Source: Emmonsiellopsis sp. PD_33 (taxonomy: Eukaryota; Ascomycota; Eurotiomycetes; Onygenales; Ajellomycetaceae). Taken from it: DNA of 64,000 nucleotides. The translations under genes were made by a program, and so were the position numbers. The DNA lies in the NCBI GenBank assembly GCA_032988165.1, contig JANTQF010000105.1:1-64000 (forward strand), written 5' to 3'. The notes under the pieces are model-generated. The model was not told where the DNA came from and did not search any database. It saw only the letters and a list, made by a program, of their open reading frames with translations. This document shows, one piece after another, positions 1 to 12,169 of this stretch; the stretch's first letter is position 1, and each line of letters starts with the position of its first letter.

Positions 1-1327
1 CATCTATACTTCTACTGTTTAATGTTTTATATGGATACCACCTTGTGTTGTTGAGAAATCATGAAAAATATACATAGAATCAGGTGTTCGTTGGGTGGGA
101 CTGTTCGCTGGGTGGTGGATCACGTTATCTGAATAAGTTTGTCCGTCTAGAGCATACTTGTTGGCTAACTTCGGGCTGTGCGTTGGATGAAAGATCCAAA
201 TAGCATTGCAACTTGAGAGGCACGCGCCTCGCGGTACGTACTGAGAACCCCGCTGCTCCCCCAAGTATTCCATTTTGATATTATCCTCCAGTCTTTGCGG
301 AATCTGGGTTCTATTGGCTTATGCTGCCGCTATCGGGAGGTTCCAACAACATGTTCCTCCCTTCGAGGTATGCACTGTATGGATGTGATACTCCTGAGCC
401 CTTTTGAGGGGCGAATTCAGCCTTAATGCTGTTGCGTGGATGCCGCTTGTCAAGCCAAACAGAACCGTACTGGCGGGTTTCACTTACCATTTCATCATCA
501 TTCATGTAGGTCCAATATTCAGGATATCATGTCATGAATAGATCACATGAGAAGTTAGTCTTAAGGGCTTTGTCCCTGGATTGTTATGACATATCCCCCT
601 GGTTTGCTTGCAAGCCCAGCTTCAATTCTGTCGGATGCCAAGCTACCTATCATTTCGCCTGTCTCTCATAGACTAGAAAGAATACTGTTTAGTTTAGAGT
701 TATTAGTGGCGGAGAGCATTTGAAGGTTGGGCTGTAGTAGTTTACCAAATTCTCAGCGTGAACGAGTGGCTACAGTGCCAATTGCGGACTAACGGCTGGT
801 TGAATACTGTCAGACAATCTTCTGCGAGGTTATGGTTGTTTTTCTCTTGAAGGGACTCAGAGACACTTGGGAGAATGAAGAAAAGAAAAGAATGCTGTCG
901 TCAGAATTAGCTAGCCCATCGGCCCGAACTCGAAGCAGCCGCATCCCAATTAGGCAACCCGCCCGCCAACCTTAAAATCTTAATCCATCCTCATCTCATC
1001 ACCATCTGGACTTCGCCTTCCTCTGGGCGCACCACGTCATCGCAACCCAGCGCAAGGCCACCAATGCTCTGGGACACCGATCATGACCAGCAGCCTTCTC
1101 CAGCAGATGTGGTCTGTCAATGCAGCTCTTCTGGAATCTCCCTCACCATAGTTTTCTCATCAAGCCTTGCAAGGCTCGATTACTGCTTTCAACTTCTCTA
1201 TCTTAGAAACACCTTATCATCTCCCGTCTCCATGACTTTGCACACAAATTCCTCCTTATAACTACTCACCACTTATCAGCCCCGCCAATAGAGATCGAAA
1301 CGGTATATCCGAAGCAAAACTGCTGCC
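1..1327. other. Intergenic / left edge, no gene supported
   Basis: Only short overlapping frames without recognisable protein character are present. The stretch from about 960 to 1327 is C- and CT-rich and directly precedes the F-box gene, so it probably holds that gene's promoter and 5' leader. I see no tRNA, repeat or transposon signature here. Confidence 0.5.
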
Positions 1328-3048
1328 ATGTCCAATCCTCCTCGCTCCCTTAAACTCATTCGATACCGGGGGATATACTACTCCGAACTAGTGGAGTTTG
1401 CCCAGGATGCCATCTCAAATATCATTGAGGAGATCCCCACAGATAGTGTTTCTTATATCCGTATGTTAGAAACAAATATCCCAGCAAAAAGAACTCGTGA
1501 AAGAATGTTCATGCTAACTCCCACGTTAACCACGATGCAGTTTGGCTTAAGGAGCAACGACAGGAATGTACCAAAAAAGTGGAAAGCCTGGAGCAGCGCG
1601 CTTACACAGTTCAATCGAACATCCGTCCTTCCACGGATTTACAGGAGAAACTGCGACGCTTCAAACTTTCTAGCCTCCCTTCACCTCTGCCGTTTGTCCA
1701 TTATCCTTTAATATGCACAATTGACCTGGACTTGCAAATACTAACAACGTCATCCAATACTCACTTCAGCCTACGTAACTTACCCCGCGATCCCAGCCAG
1801 TCTTCAAGTTCTAGGTCGTCATCCACCTCTTCCTTGAATAATCCAACGCCAGTATTCACACCGGAACTCGATTGCGATCCTGCCGGATATGAGACCGCTT
1901 ATCTCTCCTCTTGCCTCCCACCAACTAAGTGGGTATTTACTGATGGCAGTGTGCACCAGTCATTTTTTACCCTAGTATTTTCAAACTTCAAAGCAGGGTA
2001 CTATGACTTTCTACTTCGAGACTTTTCTAGATGGTCCCCGGACGATTTTGTGTTTCGCGAACTTGCTTACGCTATCGTATCTTTGGCTGCTGCGCAGGTC
2101 TCGTTTCGCACCGTTCAACCAACACATTCGTCACTGCTTGCACAGCGCCCGGGGCTCACAATGTATCAGCCATCGATGCCATCAGAATTGGCACTTGGTT
2201 GTCATGTACAAGGCGAATCACCAGGCTCCGCCCCCGAGGAATCTATGTATTGGTTCAATGACGTTCTAGTCTGCCTCATTCCCGAGATCCCGGGGTTAAG
2301 ATCCATATACCGTGACAAGGCAGTATGGTTTGGTTGCCAGGCCAGGAAAAGCTCCTTCCACGCAATCCTACTCTCTCTATGCACTGTTACGCTCGTCGAG
2401 GTAGCTATTCAAGACGAAATTCCCACCGTCAAGTACACAGAACCTCTGGCTCTGCTCGGCAATTTCAACCCCCCCACTGAAAACCCTGAGGATCCATATC
2501 AACTACCGCTAAGCCCAGATACCCCAGAGCCATTAAGACTTCGACCCCACTCACCCCAAGATAAAGGAAACGCGGGCTTCATCGCCCTATCGAACTTCTT
2601 CGCAGCCGCTACCCTCCGAAGTTTAAAGCCGGTTAACGCAGGATCTCGTGGCCGATTACCCACAGAGCTTTACCTCATGATCCTCAACTACACAGACAAC
2701 GTTACGTTTCGCACCTGCTCAAGGGTCTCGCGTCTCTTTCGCTCGTATTGCCAGCTAGGACTCCGCATATATAGCACACCCTTGGATATCATCGGTGTTG
2801 GCTGCATTCAAGGCTATCTCACTGATATATCCGAAAAGCACGACCTCGTCATCACCAAGGTTTCCTCCCCGTTTTCTTTCACGGTACAGAACAGAACATC
2901 TGGGGAGTCTCTTGATTGGAGTCCACGCGAGTTTCTGTCTCCGAGCATCACTTCGCCAAGAGAGCTGCATTTGGTACCTGTGTTTGGGCAAGGGATGAGA
3001 CTCAGTGAGAGTTGTAGGGCGACGATTACTTTAGTTGGAGAGGCATAA
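1328..3048 (+). CDS. F-box domain protein, two exons
   Basis: Exons 1328-1460 and 1541-3048 give 546 residues. The 80-base intron begins GTATGT and ends GCAG, with a TGCTAAC branch-like site inside. The join restores an unbroken frame reading through L-W-L-K-E-Q-R-Q-E-C. Near residues 416-460 lies an F-box-like segment (RLPTELYLMILNY followed by FRTCSRVSRLFRSYC), the pattern that binds Skp1 in SCF ubiquitin ligases. The first 400 residues are poorly conserved-looking, with a serine-rich tract around residues 130-150. No WD40 or leucine-rich repeats follow the F-box, so the substrate-binding part is unknown. After the F-box a beta-rich tail of about 110 residues ends the protein. The ATG at 1328 was chosen because it opens the exon that splices cleanly. 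The F-box is family knowledge; the SCF role is inference. Confidence 0.72.
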
Positions 3049-4112
3049 TTATTTTTTACGGACATTCTTTTCGTTTAATATCGATATTCTTATTGTTATT
3101 GTTACATTCCGGGTTCGTTTCATGATTAATGAGGTATGCCGTTGGGGGTCGACGATGCATGAGCGAGGAAGTTTGGCGTGGGTTGCCTCCTTTTCATTTT
3201 TATTTCATTCTCTTTTATTCTTGTCTCTGTTATCCGTTCTTTTGCAAGGTCGAATCGCTAGGGTGTAAGGGGCCCAGACGGGAGGATAATGACTTTTTTT
3301 AAAACAAAATTATAATTAATGATGACTCTTGAAACGAAAAGATGTGGTCCAGTCCATTGATTCAAGATTCAAAAGCAATAAAACAGTCAATGATTTGCTT
3401 GGAATATAATCAAATAACTAAAAAATCCCCTATCGAAACCAAACCATTAAATGGATTCTGTTTTACTCCATACATATATAAACTAAAATGAGTAGGAATT
3501 TTCTTTTTCAAATAGCGCCAAAAATCAATAGAAGACGTAAGTATAAAATAAACCCAACGAACTGGAAAAAAGGGGGAAAAACGAAAATGAAATCGCCATT
3601 TCATCATCATCATAAAAGAATCAAGCGAACCAAAGCAAGCAATTCATTCCAGTAGTTATAAAATCAATCCCAAATTAAAACTCAATCTATAACATCCCAC
3701 AAATAAATAAATAGATAGATATATCCCAATGAACAAGTATACACACGAAGCGAAGGTGGAGGGGGTGCGGGAGGCTAGTAGGTAAATTCCAACCAAAAAA
3801 AAAGACAGATGACGATATGAGGGTACCACAAGGTAGAAATATATCATAAGCTGTTGGAGGGAGAAAGGATGGCTCGCGGAGTTTTCGGCTTTCAAGACGG
3901 AATTGGATTGAAGATTCTGGCTGGGTATTGGCGATGTGAAGCGGGTAAAGCAAGGTATATAACAGATGGTTCTTCGTAGGTATGTACGGAGGAATAAATT
4001 GAGACGGATGAATTAATTTTGTACCGTCGGGCGTTAGGCGTTGTACGGTGTCTAGTGTGTGAGGGAGTACAACAGGCCGCAGGTGGGTGGATATTGAATG
4101 CAACGATACAAG
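3049..4112. other. Convergent 3' intergenic region
   Basis: This lies between the ends of the F-box gene and the serine-rich gene. It is AT-rich with A/T homopolymers and short imperfect repeats of ATAGATA and CATCATCAT. It likely holds both 3' UTRs. I see no gene. Confidence 0.5.
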
Positions 4113-6065
4113 CTAGAATTTATTTTCCGGATTCCACACCCCCTCATCGGCTGTAGGAGTCGGGCTATTACTATTTTTCTTCCGCAGCATGGACCCAAGC
4201 CCTGTGAATGCCTTGCTGCCCGCGCGAGAGACTGTTTCGCTCGTCTCGTACAAACGTTTGATACTTTTCGCGCGCGAGTGTTTTCTCGAAGAGTTTTCCG
4301 TCGATCTGTTTGCATCGTTCAAAGGGCTCCAGCGGCCGGTGTGGAAGTTCCAGGAAAGGCCGTTGTTGACATCTAAGCGGGAGGTTGAGGTTGGTGTGGA
4401 TGTGGCCGAGGTGGACGGGTTGCTTAGATTAGTAGTGGAGACGCTACCTCCGGAAGTGTAGGTATATGATCGATTGGGATACGGTCTGAGGCCCGGACCC
4501 ATGCTCTCTCGAGACGAAGGACGCTCAGAGGCCGAGTCGGCTGGGTAGAAACGTTGTCTGTAGCGGTGGGTGCCAGACCGGATGGAGGCGTTATCAGGAG
4601 AAGGATAATTGGGCATGCTTGTGATGCTCGCCATGCTGCTGACGGAGTAGGTCCTTTCACGTAGAACTTGGGTGGGGTGCCGCGAGGAGAAGTTGGGTGT
4701 ATTGTCTATGTTACAAGCAGGCAAGGGTGGGTTCATGTCGTTTACTCCTCCACCTGGATAATTAGGCCGGGTTGTACGTGCCGCCGCAGACACGGCATGA
4801 GGTGTCGGCGGTTGATCTTGGAACGACCTGACTCCGGGGCTGTCAATGGATGTAGCGCTGGAAACTGGAGAGGGAACATTCGAAGAGATGGCTATTCCAG
4901 TCAATTGAGGAACCGGGGGAATCTTGGTCTTCTTTTTGGTATTTGGGCTCGTCTTGCCTTCTGTTCCTTGGTCGTGTTTCTTGGTGCTAAAATTATTCTC
5001 AGGGACTTTCTTCTCTGACGTCTGATGACGCTTGTTTCCCAACTTTCGCTCTGAGATGCGAGGCGACGGGAGTAAATTGTGTTTCCTACTCGATAATGGT
5101 GCTGTGTTTTGTAACACACGAGGAACAACAGAAGACTCGGGTTCCGAATCGGAGTCGTACAGCGTATTGGCGCCCCGGTTCGGCGTTGAGAAGGATGGGG
5201 TAGATGCATTTGAGAACTTCGTTCTGGCGGGGGAATCTGAAGGGCTCTGAGAAGACGAAAATGCGGGCGGTGACACTAAGATGGATGATTCCCGGCGTTT
5301 ACTGTTCTTGCCCATCTTCAGTGTTGATACACGACTTTTTATGCTTGCATTACTGCGTGTGCTTTTCGTAGAAGTCTTTCTGGTGACGGTAGCGAGCTCT
5401 TGTTTCTTCTGCTTCTTGATGGCTTTCTTGGAGGAAATCTGTCCAACTGGAGGGTCTATAGATATCAAATGTGGCTTGCTGCTTGGAACATAGTATGCAA
5501 CCGGTGTTGCAACAAGAAAGGACGCATCAGCACTCAGGCCATACTCGTCATCCGAAGACACTGCGTCAGAATAAAATGATCGGTAGTATGAAATGGCTTC
5601 CTCTTCCGTAATATGGGTTGGGACCAATATAGGTTCGGCCAGGGCTGACAGCTTGGGCGATTGAGGCGACGAGGTAGACGGGGCGTATAGGGAGATTGAG
5701 TCCGCCCGCGGCGGAAGGGGGGGCATCAGTGTGATGCAACTGGATCTTTTAACCGTACTGGTGGAGCCTGTTCTTGAAAGAGTTGCTTCCGGAGTCGAGG
5801 AGGGAATTTGCAAGGTAAATGCGTTCAAGTCCAAGTTTGGCTCTTCTGATTCAGACGCCCCAGTATCGCTATCATTCTCTATCGGAGAAAATAGGGGTTC
5901 GGTTCGTCCAGCAACTTCCGCCTCGGAGATTTCCTCCTCTTCGGATTCATATCTCGGGTACATGTTTGCTTCCCGAATATCCGTGACATCTATCGACGGT
6001 TGAGGATTGCCGAACTTCATGTGGAGTTCGGCAGAGTTGAACGCTCGTACAGCGACGGCAGCCAT
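4113..6065 (-). CDS. Serine-rich, largely disordered fungal protein
   Basis: A single uninterrupted frame of 650 residues starts MAAVAVRAFNSAELHMKFG at 6065. I do not recognise the family. The first 60 residues look partly ordered and carry an acidic run (YESEEEEISEAE). The middle is low-complexity Ser/Thr/Pro with basic stretches (KKAIKKQKKQ near residue 220; KKKTKIPP near residue 380) that may act as nuclear targeting or phosphorylation regions. The last 90 residues contain a more conserved-looking block: a W-N-F-H-T-G-R-W motif, a basic patch (SRKHSRAKSIKRLYE) and a G-L-G-S-M-L-R-K-K helix. There is no membrane segment or signal peptide. The tryptophan motif and basic tail suggest binding to protein partners or membranes, but this is speculation. 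Confidence 0.75.
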   Translation of the reverse strand: MAAVAVRAFNSAELHMKFGNPQPSIDVTDIREANMYPRYESEEEEISEAEVAGRTEPLFSPIENDSDTGASESEEPNLDLNAFTLQIPSSTPEATLSRTGSTSTVKRSSCITLMPPLPPRADSISLYAPSTSSPQSPKLSALAEPILVPTHITEEEAISYYRSFYSDAVSSDDEYGLSADASFLVATPVAYYVPSSKPHLISIDPPVGQISSKKAIKKQKKQELATVTRKTSTKSTRSNASIKSRVSTLKMGKNSKRRESSILVSPPAFSSSQSPSDSPARTKFSNASTPSFSTPNRGANTLYDSDSEPESSVVPRVLQNTAPLSSRKHNLLPSPRISERKLGNKRHQTSEKKVPENNFSTKKHDQGTEGKTSPNTKKKTKIPPVPQLTGIAISSNVPSPVSSATSIDSPGVRSFQDQPPTPHAVSAAARTTRPNYPGGGVNDMNPPLPACNIDNTPNFSSRHPTQVLRERTYSVSSMASITSMPNYPSPDNASIRSGTHRYRQRFYPADSASERPSSRESMGPGLRPYPNRSYTYTSGGSVSTTNLSNPSTSATSTPTSTSRLDVNNGLSWNFHTGRWSPLNDANRSTENSSRKHSRAKSIKRLYETSETVSRAGSKAFTGLGSMLRKKNSNSPTPTADEGVWNPENKF

Positions 6066-9000
6066 GGTTTGATGGGCAATCGATTCCGCCCGAAAGACGA
6101 TTCAATACTATAGAAAACGACGCAAAAAATATTGTGAAATAGATCGAAATCTTATATCAACGGAGGCATGGCAGGGACCTCGGCGATAAGATAAACAGGG
6201 AACAGAGCGGATGTAACAGGAACTGGAAGAATAAGATTTGGTCAACTTCAAGTAGATTAACTGACTTTTGAACACTCCAGCTTACCAGATAAGCGCTCAA
6301 CCTCGACGAGATAGACAGAGGTTCAAGCCAAATTCATGCAACAACCTCAGAAGGAAAGGCTGCCCTCTAATACAAATAAAAGAAAAGCATGTCTGACTTC
6401 CGAGGGGGAGAAGCCCAACATAAACCATGAAGTAGAACGTGTATCATCGCCCTGTCAGGGACGGAGTCGAATGTAGGGTCAGATGCCAGGTTCCCAAACA
6501 GCGGGGTGGATGATCAGGAGTATATATCCCTGAAAATGGTTCAAGGTTTGCCTCCCCCTCCCCCCAAGCAGCCGGAGTACCTGGAATAAATTACATTTTT
6601 GCTTCGCTTTGCAAGAAACGAAGCACAAGCCTCGCTCACACGACCATCCTTCGGTTGGCTTGAAGGACACGACAAAGCAGTGGACTGATTGGACCACGTC
6701 TGGTGTCTAGGGCGAAGTCGCAGCAGGGTCGAGATGCTGATGCATAAAGAAGGCTGGACAGCGAGCGGAGTTACCACCACCACTGTCGAAGCTAACAGAC
6801 ATGTCGCCGTCACTTGTAAGCTGGTGCATCCAGTTCCTTCGAGACGATAGCCAACGAGCGGCTCCCTGCCAGCCAAGCCCTGCGAAAAGACCCTCCCACT
6901 GCAGCCGAAAATGCCCACCGCCAATGAGAGCGCCCTAGCCTGTCGATGGCTGCACTGATGAGACATTCCGAGTACGCCAGTTTAGACCAGGGGAAGCGTC
7001 TCGAATCCCACCCGTGGAGTCGTGGACGCCCATCCATGTTCGGCAGGTTTCTCAAACAATCCCGTCCGCCGTCCGGCACTGTTCTGGTTCTTGTCCGCGG
7101 CGCGCGCAATTCGAAAACAAGGTAAGCAGCCATAGAATTATGGGGCATCTGATCGTAGGTTAGTCATGATATCAAGATCCACTCTACTTTCTGCACGAAA
7201 TATGCCGCTGCTGCAGCATCAGCCTCGCACTCAATCCGCAGCAATACGATGGATCGTGTTTCGTCCAAGAAGCCAGATCACCACGCTGTACATACCTGCT
7301 TGTGGCCATTTATTCTTAGACATGCGTGTCTCCAGCCAACTCTTGCGGTGCGACATTCCAGACTTCCACCAACGGCGCAGGAAACGTCGGACGCAACTTG
7401 CAAGGTGTCGGGGGGGGCTTGGTGTGCATGGAGAGGCGGAATTAGGGCTGAGTTACTGGATGCGGACGGGCGTGCCCTAACTCTTTTTCCCCAATCAGTT
7501 CCTCGTCGGCCATTCTCCCCCCTATCATCCATGCATGTAGTCCTGGTATCCATGAATGATGACGGCCTGACAACAAACATGGCTGCCAGATGTCTTCTCA
7601 TCCCCACTTCCACACAAGCGGCCTACAATGCAAGGCCGGCGATTTGATTCGCCCTGTCCGACCCTGAGCAGTGAGCACTGGCACCACACAACTGGCTGCC
7701 ACGTCCTCCCCGAATCGCTGATCAACCCAACCAGCTTTATCAAACTGGATAAGACCCGATGTGGCTGTAGATCTTCAGATCTGTCTCCATTTCTTAATTT
7801 CCCACGACATCCCGCTTGACCAAGCAACTCCAACAAACCCCATATCTCAATTGAGTCCCGATCGGATGGCATCGACTCCCCTCCCGATCGCTGAAGGCGC
7901 ATCCTGTTTTCCCCTCTTCGGCTATGCCGAGCTGACGGTATGCCGGGATGACTGACAATCTTGTTTCAGGAGCTTCGACGCATAAAGGAACCGCTGCGCG
8001 TCACTGGCGTATCGCGGCACTCCCATTATCTTAAGATTCATGAGGTTACCATATCAGCTCCCAATGCACAAAAGTAAAGAATCTCCGCCTTTTTCCTAGG
8101 ATGTGATTTTTATTTCACTCTTGACCAATCCAGTGTTGTGCCCAAATCGTTACATTTCTGTTTCCTCAGAGCTGTCCGTTCCTTTCTGCCATGCTTGATG
8201 AGTGCTACCTCATTAGCAGACCCCCAAAAAGGATGACTACATGATCCAATCAAGGGGTTGGATCTAACTACTTTCTGTCCAAGGAAGCAGAATAACCTCC
8301 GCTCGGACACAAACAAAGCGAGGGAACTGATATACAATTGTTCCATCCCAAAAATTCTCTTTAATGCAACCTCTCCATCACGATGGACGAGAAATAGAAC
8401 GAACAGGACCACATACCCTCATATTGGCAGATGCGAAGTTCCCAGAGCGCTTCATGAAACTTGACGTCCAGCTAACCAAACTCATAACTGCTTGTTTGAA
8501 GCTAATGATGCCATCCATGGCATCATCATGCGCAGGAAACATCCCCCAGAAACCTCACCATGGCCAAAAAAATCTCACTGGTGTATCTCCAGCCCTAAAA
8601 TAGGAAAGTACATCATGCGACATGTTCCTATATAGCATGTCTTCTCTATCTATGTTTGGAAATAAGCCACTAAGATCGGTTGCATAAATTTTCCAGTTCT
8701 ACCTGAAGCCCGCTTGAAGATACTATATTCATATCTTCCTATCATGATGGGGGTAAACCCTCTTTTACCGCGGTGATCCTAGTCGGAAAACCAAAATAGA
8801 AGGCTTTCGATTCGAACCCTGAAGATCCATCATCCTAGTCCACGCATATATCTTACCCCAGGCTCAGAGAGACAGGGGACCCCATATATAACTTATAAGC
8901 AAGATCCGTTTGCCGCTGCCTTGTGCCACCATGATCATTCCCATGCCATGCGTCGACGTCATCAAAAACTATTTTTGAATCTCCGAATGGCAGGAGCCGA

Positions 9001-9743
9001 GAGTCGTAGAAGCGAAACTGAATATGTTGCAAGTTGATATCGGTTCAGTCCGGCATTCGGCAAACCGGCTTTTCTCCGCTTCATCTAAATTACGCATGGG
9101 AATCATTCTCTCCGTTTTGCTCACAGTCTAATCGACCAGAACTTGAACGGTAAATGGGTCAGTATAACAATTTGTTCTTTAGAACTATCAGGAAGCAACT
9201 CTCCCTCCATTCACATCATGTCTAGCCGCTGGGATATTGTAGTGTGTTTCTTCCTTCCGTTCTTTCTTTTCCCGTCCCTCTTTCACTGCTGAATGAGAAG
9301 CCATTTTTCATATGTCTGTTCAAGCAGAATTGCACTTGCTTATGCCTGCTTATACTTGCTTTTCAGATTGTGGGTACTTGCTGTGCTCACTCCACACCTT
9401 TCAATCCCATCGTATTACTATCCCCCCTCCCCTGATCGCCCCTCTCTTATCAATCCCCCTTTTCTCTCTCTCCCCCTTTCCATCAAAATCTTTGCCTGCT
9501 TTTATTGGCGCTTCAGCCGAAGAAAACGTCATTGAAGTGGCTTATATACCATTGATCGTTCCCCCGAGGCATCCTCACGCTGAGCGACTCAGCAATGCCT
9601 TTTTTGTCCGGTCCTTGCTAATGGCTGGGCCATTACGATCAGTGTCACCGAGGTTGCTAACGCGGGGCCAGCCACCGCGGTCTATGGGCTCGTACACGCT
9701 TTGAGCCCAGCAATGTTGGATAAAATGCTGGAGGAAATAAGGG
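6066..9743. other. Long gene-poor intergenic region (3.7 kb)
   Basis: Several frames of 60-140 codons exist, but all overlap each other on both strands, lack domain-like composition and show no convincing intron joins. The part next to 6065 is likely the promoter and 5' leader of the serine-rich gene; the part next to 9743 holds the kinase 3' UTR. A non-coding transcript cannot be excluded. I see no tRNA cloverleaf. Confidence 0.45.
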
Positions 9744-11005
9744 TCAGGTTGTGATTGAACTGACAAAGGGGTGTTTCAAAGCCATCTCAGCCGTTGGACG
9801 CTTTTCCGGGTCGATCACAAGTAGATGCTCTATGAAATCAATGCAGGTCTCCGAACATATCTCTCGAGGAAGCTTTGATAATTCTTCTCGCAAGGATCCC
9901 AGATTTAGATATTCCTTTGGTTCCCCAGTTTTGGGGTCCAAGTATCCACCGAGCTCTAGGGCCTTCGCAAGCTCGAACTCATCCTTGAAATCCGGGTTCT
10001 CAGGCGGGTCAATATGGCCAATGAGTCTGAATATTTTCGCCAGGCACCATGCTGTCTGATGACCCTGAATTATTTTATCACGAGGGCCAAAGAGAGTACT
10101 GGACATTAGCCAATGAGTGATCTGTAGGTTTTGTTAGTTGTTAGATATTTTGGGATAGGAAGTCCAAAGACATACGGTTACTGCCAAAGACCATATATCT
10201 GATGAATGCCAAACCCCCAGGCCCTGCCAAACTTCTGGTGCCCGAGTCTCATGTGTCTGAGCACCCTGGTAATTCCTAGCAGCTCCTTCTGAGAATGCTT
10301 TTGAGAAGGTAAGCCAAGGAAACAATCAAATATTCCTGGAAACAGTAGCATACCATTATCCAAATCCCCAAGTTTCACAGTAGGTATCGCTGCTTCGAGA
10401 TCCGACAAGAATATATTGTTGGGGTTCACATCTAATTCATTTTAAATTAGAAGCAGCCACGGAATTCATGAAAGAGCAAAAGAGCAGATTAAAATCAGAC
10501 CCGTATGAACATTGCTTGTTTGCTGAAAGATAAGAAGTGCTTCCAGGATGGACTTGGCCACAATAGCTGGGAGCTTCGGGTTTGAGAAAGGCTTTCCAAA
10601 GGGGCGAGTCGTCCACAGATCCGTGTCCATCCATTCAAAGACGATTCTCTTGTTCACCGACGGCAATGAGGGAGTCCAGTCATCATGTTCACTCTTGATG
10701 ATGACATCAACAGCCTGCCGGATAAACTTGGCCCCTTGGATGTACGGAAGCCGATGCGCGTGCAGTTCGCGTTCCAGGACGAGATCCTTAACCGCGACAC
10801 TGAGAAAATAAGTCAAGAGATAAACTTCACGCAAAGGGGAAGTCAGGTTGTTCACGTACAATTTGCCTGGGGGCGGCAAGTTTGAGCTGCCCTGGGGGCA
10901 GGGTGGTATCACGGCGGCTTTATAAAGCGAAGGCTCTTTCAGCGTAGCAAGGAGCTTGTATGATGCCTTTTGGCCATTCAGGATTCGCCCGATCGAAGAA
11001 GCCAT
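9744..11005 (-). CDS. Divergent protein kinase, four exons
   Basis: Exons run 11005-10501, 10431-10354, 10297-10176 and 10121-9744, giving 360 residues; introns are 69, 56 and 54 bases and all joins keep frame. The product has a kinase fold: an N-lobe with a hinge-like FEWMDTDLW, a catalytic loop H-T-D-V-N-P-N-N in place of HRDxKxxN, a metal-binding segment L-G-D-L-D-N in place of DFG, then RAPEVWQG (APE motif), SDIWSLAVT (subdomain IX) and a C-lobe ending DPEKRPTAEMALKHPF. The catalytic Asp and Asn are kept. The DFG glycine is not, and no clear glycine-rich loop is visible, so activity may be weak. It resembles the SRPK-like kinases common as paralogues in Aspergillus-type genomes. Substrate unknown. 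An alternative acceptor nine bases downstream for exon 3 would remove three residues. Confidence 0.8.
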
Positions 11006-12169
11006 GCCGACTGAGTAATTAGGGAATTTTTTCTATGGAATGTTGATTTTGGCGACGCAGCTTGTTTGCAAAAAAATGAGGTTTAATGCATCAGCATCTA
11101 GCTTGTGGCACTTTGACCTCCTCGCTAGGGTTCCTGAGTGCCACAGCGCCTCTTCCCAGCATCACCAAACATTTTCTGATCTATCTATCCGGATATGGTT
11201 TTCTATATATTTCTTGTATACACAGCCAATATCTGTTTATTGTTTCTATGGTTTTCATGTAATTTACTATCTTTTTTCGTTTTCAATATTGATTAGTACT
11301 AGTACTGTTAACTACATATGGGGAAGTATGATAGCAGAAGTCAATTAACTCAACATCTTCTCGTCTCTGACTACCTATATAATGCTATGATCTCCTATAA
11401 CATGACTATTAAATAAGTATGAATTTTTAATATCGGACAATAATAAATTTCCCCAGAAAACAAAAGCTTTGTTTTCCTAAGGGGAGTTAAACTTCTTGCA
11501 CAGGACTATACTAACTACATAATCAAAAACCGCCCCCAATCCACCCTGACAAATGCAATTGCATATATAACTACGAAGCAGGACCACATAACTCTCCACC
11601 TGTCCAGTCTCAATATTTTGCCTTGAGAACTAGGCTCGGGAGTCCCCCTATGCTGTCAGCCTTTAGACATTTCTGGGGGCAAGCAAAAAAGCTATGCCCA
11701 ACCATTCAGATAACTACATGGCTAGTTATGGATGCGGCTTATTGATATATAAGCTGATCGATTGTCAGCTCCCTGCTTATATCACTTAGACATCAGGATT
11801 TAACCCCCACTCGTGCAGGTTAACTGAGGGCCTGGTTATCCGCCATTGGTTCCCTCCGTAGGAGAGGGGGATGACGGGCATATACGAGGGTCCTTCATTG
11901 TGACTGTCTTACCTTATGGAGTTCGAGTCAGTATGTTGAGTTAGGGGGATGAGGGGCATATATGATGAGGGGGGTATTAGGGTCTTTCACTGCGACTATC
12001 TTTAAGTTCATTAAAAGAGTATATATTCAACCTAGCTGGCTATGTCCCCTCTTGTCCTCTGATCTCATTCCTTGTGGATAGATTTATATCTACACTCTTT
12101 ACGATACTATCAACAGCCTTCATTCATTTCAATCCCATTGATTGAATCAGAAAAACACAGAAAACCAAC
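11006..12169. other. Divergent promoter region of kinase and GST genes
   Basis: This lies between two genes that point away from each other, so it should hold both promoters. It is AT-rich near 11200-11460. A direct repeat (11866-11911 and 11944-12003) shares a core of AGGGGGATGA, GGGCATATA, AGGGTC and TTCA. A pyrimidine-rich leader sits just before the GST start. No gene is seen. Confidence 0.5.

Noticed and set aside
8805..8830. GGTTCGAATC-like B box on the minus strand
   Set aside because: No pairable T-stem, acceptor stem or A box at the right distance; not a tRNA.
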